Program-made: the position numbers and the translations under genes
The notes under the pieces: generated by a model
Told to the model about the DNA's origin: nothing
Database searches by the model: none
The model's input: the letters and a program-made list of their open reading frames with translations, nothing else
Shown here: one piece after another, positions 60,755-64,000 of the stretch
How the letters are laid out: the number at the start of each line of letters is the position of its first letter
How positions within the stretch are numbered: position 1 is the first letter of the stretch
DNA from: VXYL01 sp965243175
Lineage (GTDB): Bacteria; Pseudomonadota; Gammaproteobacteria; Pseudomonadales; Azotimanducaceae
Direction of reading: 5' to 3'
Length of the DNA stretch: 64,000 nucleotides
Assembly (NCBI GenBank): GCA_965243175.1
Contig: OZ251532.1
Coordinates: forward strand, 1,364,001-1,428,000

Positions 60755-62145
60755 TCGGTGGATCTCATTCTGGCGTCCAAGGCGTCGCGCAAGCCGTCGC
60801 CGAGCAGGTTGAAAGCGAGCACTGTGATGCTGATGAGCGCAGCCGGCGCGATCAGTTCGTGCGGCGTGGTCAGCATCGTCTTCAACCCTTCGTTGCACAT
60901 GCTGCCCCACGACGGGGTCGGCGGCGCCACGCCCATGCCGATGAAGGAAAGGAACGCTTCCGTGAAGATCGCGCTCGGCACCGCGAACGTGAGCGTGACC
61001 AGAATCACGCCCATCGTGTTCGGGATCATGTGGCGCAGCACGAGGTAGTTGGTCTTCGCGCCGAGCAAGCGCGACGCGCCGATGTAGCCTTCCTCGCGGA
61101 TTTGCAGGATCTGGCCGCGCACCAAGCGAGCTGCGGCTGGCCAGCTGAGCAGGATCATCGCCACCATCATCGGATAGATGCTGTCGTCGCCCGGCTGCAC
61201 GTTGAAGAGGATGCGGAACAGGATCATGAACAGCAGAAACGGCAACGCCACCACGAAATCCGCGAAACGCATCAGCACCTGATCCGCCCGCCCGCTCATG
61301 AAGCCGGCCACGCTGCCGTACAGGATTCCCAGCAGCACGAAGGCGAGCGGCGCGACGATGCCGATGAAGAGCGAGACCCGTGCGCCGTGCATGAGCCGGG
61401 AAAGCATGTCGCGGCCAAGGTAGTCGGTTCCCAAGGGATGCAGGGGGAGTTTCAGGATGTCGCCCGGCTGCGCGTCGTCCATGCTTTCGACCAGCCCTTT
61501 TGCGACCGCCTCGTCGGCGGTGATGACTCGCGTGACGTCCACCGTAAGCGTCGCGTAGGCGGGCGATTCGTCGCCGAGTTCGTCCAGCGCCAGCACGGAG
61601 TAGAAGTAGGTGAGCGGTTTCAAATCCAGCCGATCCTCGAAACTCACGTTGGCCGGATTCAGAACGTCCGCGATGGGAAGGCCAAGGGCGGCATCCGGTT
61701 GTGGATCGAAGATGCTGCGGTAGACGCGATAGCCGGCCGCTCCCGAAACGGCTTGCCAATGCAGGCGAACGGCGCGCGTCGTTGCCGGGCCAGCGACTTC
61801 AAGGGAAGCGGGCGCCTCTAGCTGGAGCGCGGCTTGCCGAGCGCCCGAAAGCTCCGCCGAAACGCCTTCCCAAGGCGCGTGTTCCTCCACCACGGTCACT
61901 TCCCGCCCAGCCCCCGGCGGCACGCTGATCTGATCCAAATCCGGCACCGCGGGATCCACTCTCCACACCAGCGGGCCAGCCACCGTGAACGCGAGCAGGG
62001 CGATCACCAGATAGAGCGAAAGCAGCGCCCGCTTGTTGGCCTTCAGGCGAATCCAAGCGTCCTGCCAATAGGAGAGCGACGGGCGCGAAATGGTTTCCAC
62101 GTCCCGCGTTGCCTCAACGCGCTCGAACGAAAGCGCCGTCGCCAT
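60751..62145 (-). CDS. OppC/DppC-type permease with inserted fibronectin-III-like domain
   Basis: Inner-membrane permease subunit of 464 residues, about 160 longer than usual OppC. After the first membrane helix (about 40-62) a large periplasmic insertion of about 170 residues carries a fibronectin type III-like domain (about 115-208; VRLHWQAVSGAAGYRVYRS, LKPLTYFYSVLALDELGDESPAY). The normal permease resumes at PLGTDYLGRDMLSRLMHGARVSL with five more helices and the EAA-type loop (GASRLLGAKTNYLVLRHMIPN). It forms the channel with OppB. The insert could contact the binding protein or cell-wall material; unproven. Confidence 0.88.
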   Translation of the reverse strand: MATALSFERVEATRDVETISRPSLSYWQDAWIRLKANKRALLSLYLVIALLAFTVAGPLVWRVDPAVPDLDQISVPPGAGREVTVVEEHAPWEGVSAELSGARQAALQLEAPASLEVAGPATTRAVRLHWQAVSGAAGYRVYRSIFDPQPDAALGLPIADVLNPANVSFEDRLDLKPLTYFYSVLALDELGDESPAYATLTVDVTRVITADEAVAKGLVESMDDAQPGDILKLPLHPLGTDYLGRDMLSRLMHGARVSLFIGIVAPLAFVLLGILYGSVAGFMSGRADQVLMRFADFVVALPFLLFMILFRILFNVQPGDDSIYPMMVAMILLSWPAAARLVRGQILQIREEGYIGASRLLGAKTNYLVLRHMIPNTMGVILVTLTFAVPSAIFTEAFLSFIGMGVAPPTPSWGSMCNEGLKTMLTTPHELIAPAALISITVLAFNLLGDGLRDALDARMRSTE

Positions 62146-62150
62146 CGCCC

Positions 62151-63083
62151 CTACTCCAACCGAACTCGCGGGTCGACCAAGCCGTACACCAGGTCAACCG
62201 CGATCACCATGAAGACGAGGAACGCGCCGTAGAGCACCGTGGTTCCCATGATGACGGTGTAGTCCGACTGCTGCACCGCCTGCACGAAGTAGCGGCCGAG
62301 GCCTGGGATGGCGAATACGATCTCCACCACGAAGCCGCCGGTGGTGATGGCCGCGATGGCCGGGCCGAGCACGGTGATCACCGGCAGGATCGCGTTTCGC
62401 AGCTGATGCTTGCGGAAGATCCGAGTGGCCGGCAACCCCTTGGAACGCGCCGTGCGCACGAAGTCCGCGTTGACGATTTCCAGCATCGACGAACGCATCA
62501 AGCGGGTGAGAAAAGCCATCGTGCCGAGCCCCAGCACCATCGACGGCACGATCATGTGCTGCACCGTTCCCCAGCCTGCTACGGGAAAGAGCGTGAAGCC
62601 GAGCCAACTGTTGATCTTCACGACGCCCAGCTGGCCGAACGCGGCGAAGACGAAACTCGGCACCGAGATGCCCAGAATCACCAGCAGCACGATGATGACG
62701 TCCGGCGCCCGGTTGCGGTAGAGCGCCGTGAGAGCACCCCAGAGGATGCCGCCGAACGCCGCGAAGACGACGGCGAGAATCCCAAGCGTGGCGGAAACCT
62801 TGAAGTGTTCGGCGATGATGTCGTTCACTTCGCGGTTCTGCTGCGTGAAGGAGATTCCGAAATCTCCTTGCGCCATGTTCCGCAAGTAGATCCAGTACTG
62901 TTCGAGCAGCGGCTTGTCGAGTCCGTAGCGCGCTTCCAGATTGGCGCGGATTTCCGGCGGCACGGCTTTGTCGTTCACCAACGGATCGCCTGGCACGAAG
63001 TGCATGGCAAAGAAGGTGGCGGTGGCGATGAACCAGACGGTCACCGCCCCCTGCACCAGCCGTTTCAACGTATAGCGCAGCAT
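62151..63083 (-). CDS. OppB/DppB-type oligopeptide permease
   Basis: Inner-membrane permease of 310 residues with six helices. The N-terminal MLRYTLKRLVQGAVTVWFIATATFF and the VPGDPL motif are typical of OppB. The EAA loop is DFVRTARSKGLPATRIFRKHQLRNA, which contacts an ATPase subunit. It lies five bases upstream of the oppC start and seven bases after the binding-protein gene. Normal length and no insertion, unlike its partner. Confidence 0.92.
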   Translation of the reverse strand: MLRYTLKRLVQGAVTVWFIATATFFAMHFVPGDPLVNDKAVPPEIRANLEARYGLDKPLLEQYWIYLRNMAQGDFGISFTQQNREVNDIIAEHFKVSATLGILAVVFAAFGGILWGALTALYRNRAPDVIIVLLVILGISVPSFVFAAFGQLGVVKINSWLGFTLFPVAGWGTVQHMIVPSMVLGLGTMAFLTRLMRSSMLEIVNADFVRTARSKGLPATRIFRKHQLRNAILPVITVLGPAIAAITTGGFVVEIVFAIPGLGRYFVQAVQQSDYTVIMGTTVLYGAFLVFMVIAVDLVYGLVDPRVRLE

Positions 63084-63090
63084 CTTGGTT

Positions 63091-64000
63091 CTACGAATCC
63101 ACGATCCAGGCGTGGGTGTAGTCCGGGTCCGTGCCCACGGCGCGTCGCACCAGGCCCTTCACCCGAGGATGCGCCACGTAAACGGAACCGCGTTCGTACT
63201 GCGTGAGCACCACCGCGTCTTCGTAGATGATGTGCTGCACTTGCGCCATCGCGTCCATGCGCGTTTGCGGGTCGCTGCTGGAACGGGCGACGTCCACCGC
63301 GGCGTCCAGCACGGGGTTCGAGTAGCGGCCGCGGTTGTTCTCGTTCCAAGACGTGAAGAGATCCGCGAACGTCATCGGATCGTCGTAGTCCGGCCCCCAG
63401 CCGGCCATCACCAGGTCGTAGTCGCCAGCGGTCATCTTGGCCAGCCGCTGCTTGAAGATCTGCGCGTCGATCTTCACGTCGATGCCGAGCTTGCGATTGA
63501 ACAGGTTCTGGTAGTACTCGGCCTGCTTTCTGGCTGTGGGGCTGTCGCCGATCAACATGGTGAGCGCCGGCAGTTCCTCCAATCCGAGTTCCTCGAGCGC
63601 CAAGCGCAGCCGTTCGCGGCCAAGGGCTTCGTCTGGCCGATGCACCGGCGCCGGATATTCCTGGCGGAAGTAGCCGCGCACGCCCTTCAGCCAAACCGGA
63701 AACAGCGATTCTGCTGGCAGATTGCCGGGCAGCTTGATGATCTTGTAGACGAGTTCCGCCGGATCGTTCACCGCTTGCAGCGCCTTGCGCAGGTGGTCGT
63801 TGGAGGTGAGCCGGTCTGGGCGGTGGTTGAGGCCGATGTAGTACACGGAACCGTCGGCGAAGCGCTTGATCTTCCAACGCTGCTGCATCGCGTCGTCGAG
63901 GTTTTCCGCGTTCAAGCCGGCGAGAGCGACCTTGCCGTCCTTGAACAGGTTGAGGGTGGCGTTGGTGTCCGTGGTGATGTAGGCGTGGTCGATGACGTTG
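63091..64000 (-). CDS. Peptide-binding protein of the ABC transporter (OppA/SBP_bac_5), N-terminus outside window
   Basis: The last 303 residues of a periplasmic substrate-binding protein of the OppA/DppA family. The frame runs through the window edge, so the signal peptide and first lobe are missing. Family features are YYIGLNHRPDRLTSNDHLRKALQAVND and KKxGID-type QNLFNRKLGIDVKIDAQIF, followed by DYDLVMAGWGPDYDDPMTFADLF and the ending DPDYTHAWIVDS. The specificity is probably oligopeptides, as in the GWGADYPDP-type group. It starts the A-B-C-D gene order. Confidence 0.9.
   Translation of the reverse strand, partial: NVIDHAYITTDTNATLNLFKDGKVALAGLNAENLDDAMQQRWKIKRFADGSVYYIGLNHRPDRLTSNDHLRKALQAVNDPAELVYKIIKLPGNLPAESLFPVWLKGVRGYFRQEYPAPVHRPDEALGRERLRLALEELGLEELPALTMLIGDSPTARKQAEYYQNLFNRKLGIDVKIDAQIFKQRLAKMTAGDYDLVMAGWGPDYDDPMTFADLFTSWNENNRGRYSNPVLDAAVDVARSSSDPQTRMDAMAQVQHIIYEDAVVLTQYERGSVYVAHPRVKGLVRRAVGTDPDYTHAWIVDS

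Overview
The window looks like a chromosomal segment of a high-GC (roughly 65 % by eye) Gram-negative bacterium, most likely an uncultured gammaproteobacterium. The evidence is the lipid A/LPS genes (lptC, kdsC, lpxC) and several gene orders typical of gammaproteobacteria: pilT divergent from yggS-proC-yggT-metX-metW-DUF4426, aceE-aceF, and msrP-msrQ. I cannot place it below class level from sequence alone.

Layout. 1-2043: end of an LPS-export operon (lptC, kdsC, Na+/Ca2+ exchanger). 2202-5510: alcohol dehydrogenase, assimilatory sulfite/nitrite reductase and its DUF934 partner. 5534-9814: minus-strand operon DUF4426-metW-metX-yggT-proC-yggS, with each gene overlapping the next; pilT diverges from it. 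11066-14286: an LLM oxidoreductase remnant, an AlbA/Schlafen-type ATPase and a zinc alcohol dehydrogenase. 14431-18580: lpxC, a VOC protein, pssA, msrP, msrQ. 18614-20599: three tandem palindromes, a compact DNA methyltransferase plus probable restriction endonuclease, and tRNA-Thr(CGT). 20610-26099: nadC, ampD, aceE, aceF. 26112-31426: a secreted unknown, a PhyH oxygenase, a shortened AAA-ATPase, a cyclase-family hydrolase and an LLM oxidoreductase.

The remarkable part is 32436-59734. An oligopeptide ABC transporter operon (oppA-B-C-D at 59735-64000, minus strand) appears cut off from its second ATPase (oppF, 31458-32435) by about 27 kb of accessory DNA. That DNA holds seven plus-strand genes for secreted modular proteins built from about 15 PPC-type beta domains and eight FGE/C-type-lectin-fold modules, with Ig-like linkers. 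Five of the seven genes share almost the same signal peptide and a 5' untranslated hairpin with a TTCG-type loop and compensatory pairing, even where the mature proteins are unrelated. Two have long poly-C tracts (21 and 17 bases) at the same distance upstream. The eight FGE modules lack the catalytic cysteine pair of true formylglycine-generating enzymes and differ mainly in a short C-terminal segment, where variable codons are mostly NNC. This pattern resembles targets of diversity-generating retroelements, but no reverse transcriptase or template repeat is visible here.

Beyond the array lie a low-GC three-gene unit of unknown proteins (52835-54916), a decayed cysN fragment, a DUF1902 antitoxin-like gene, a 195-bp MITE with a 9-bp target duplication, and two membrane glycosyltransferases (GT22-like and DUF2723/TMEM260-like). 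The glycosyltransferases could modify the secreted proteins, but that is inference only.
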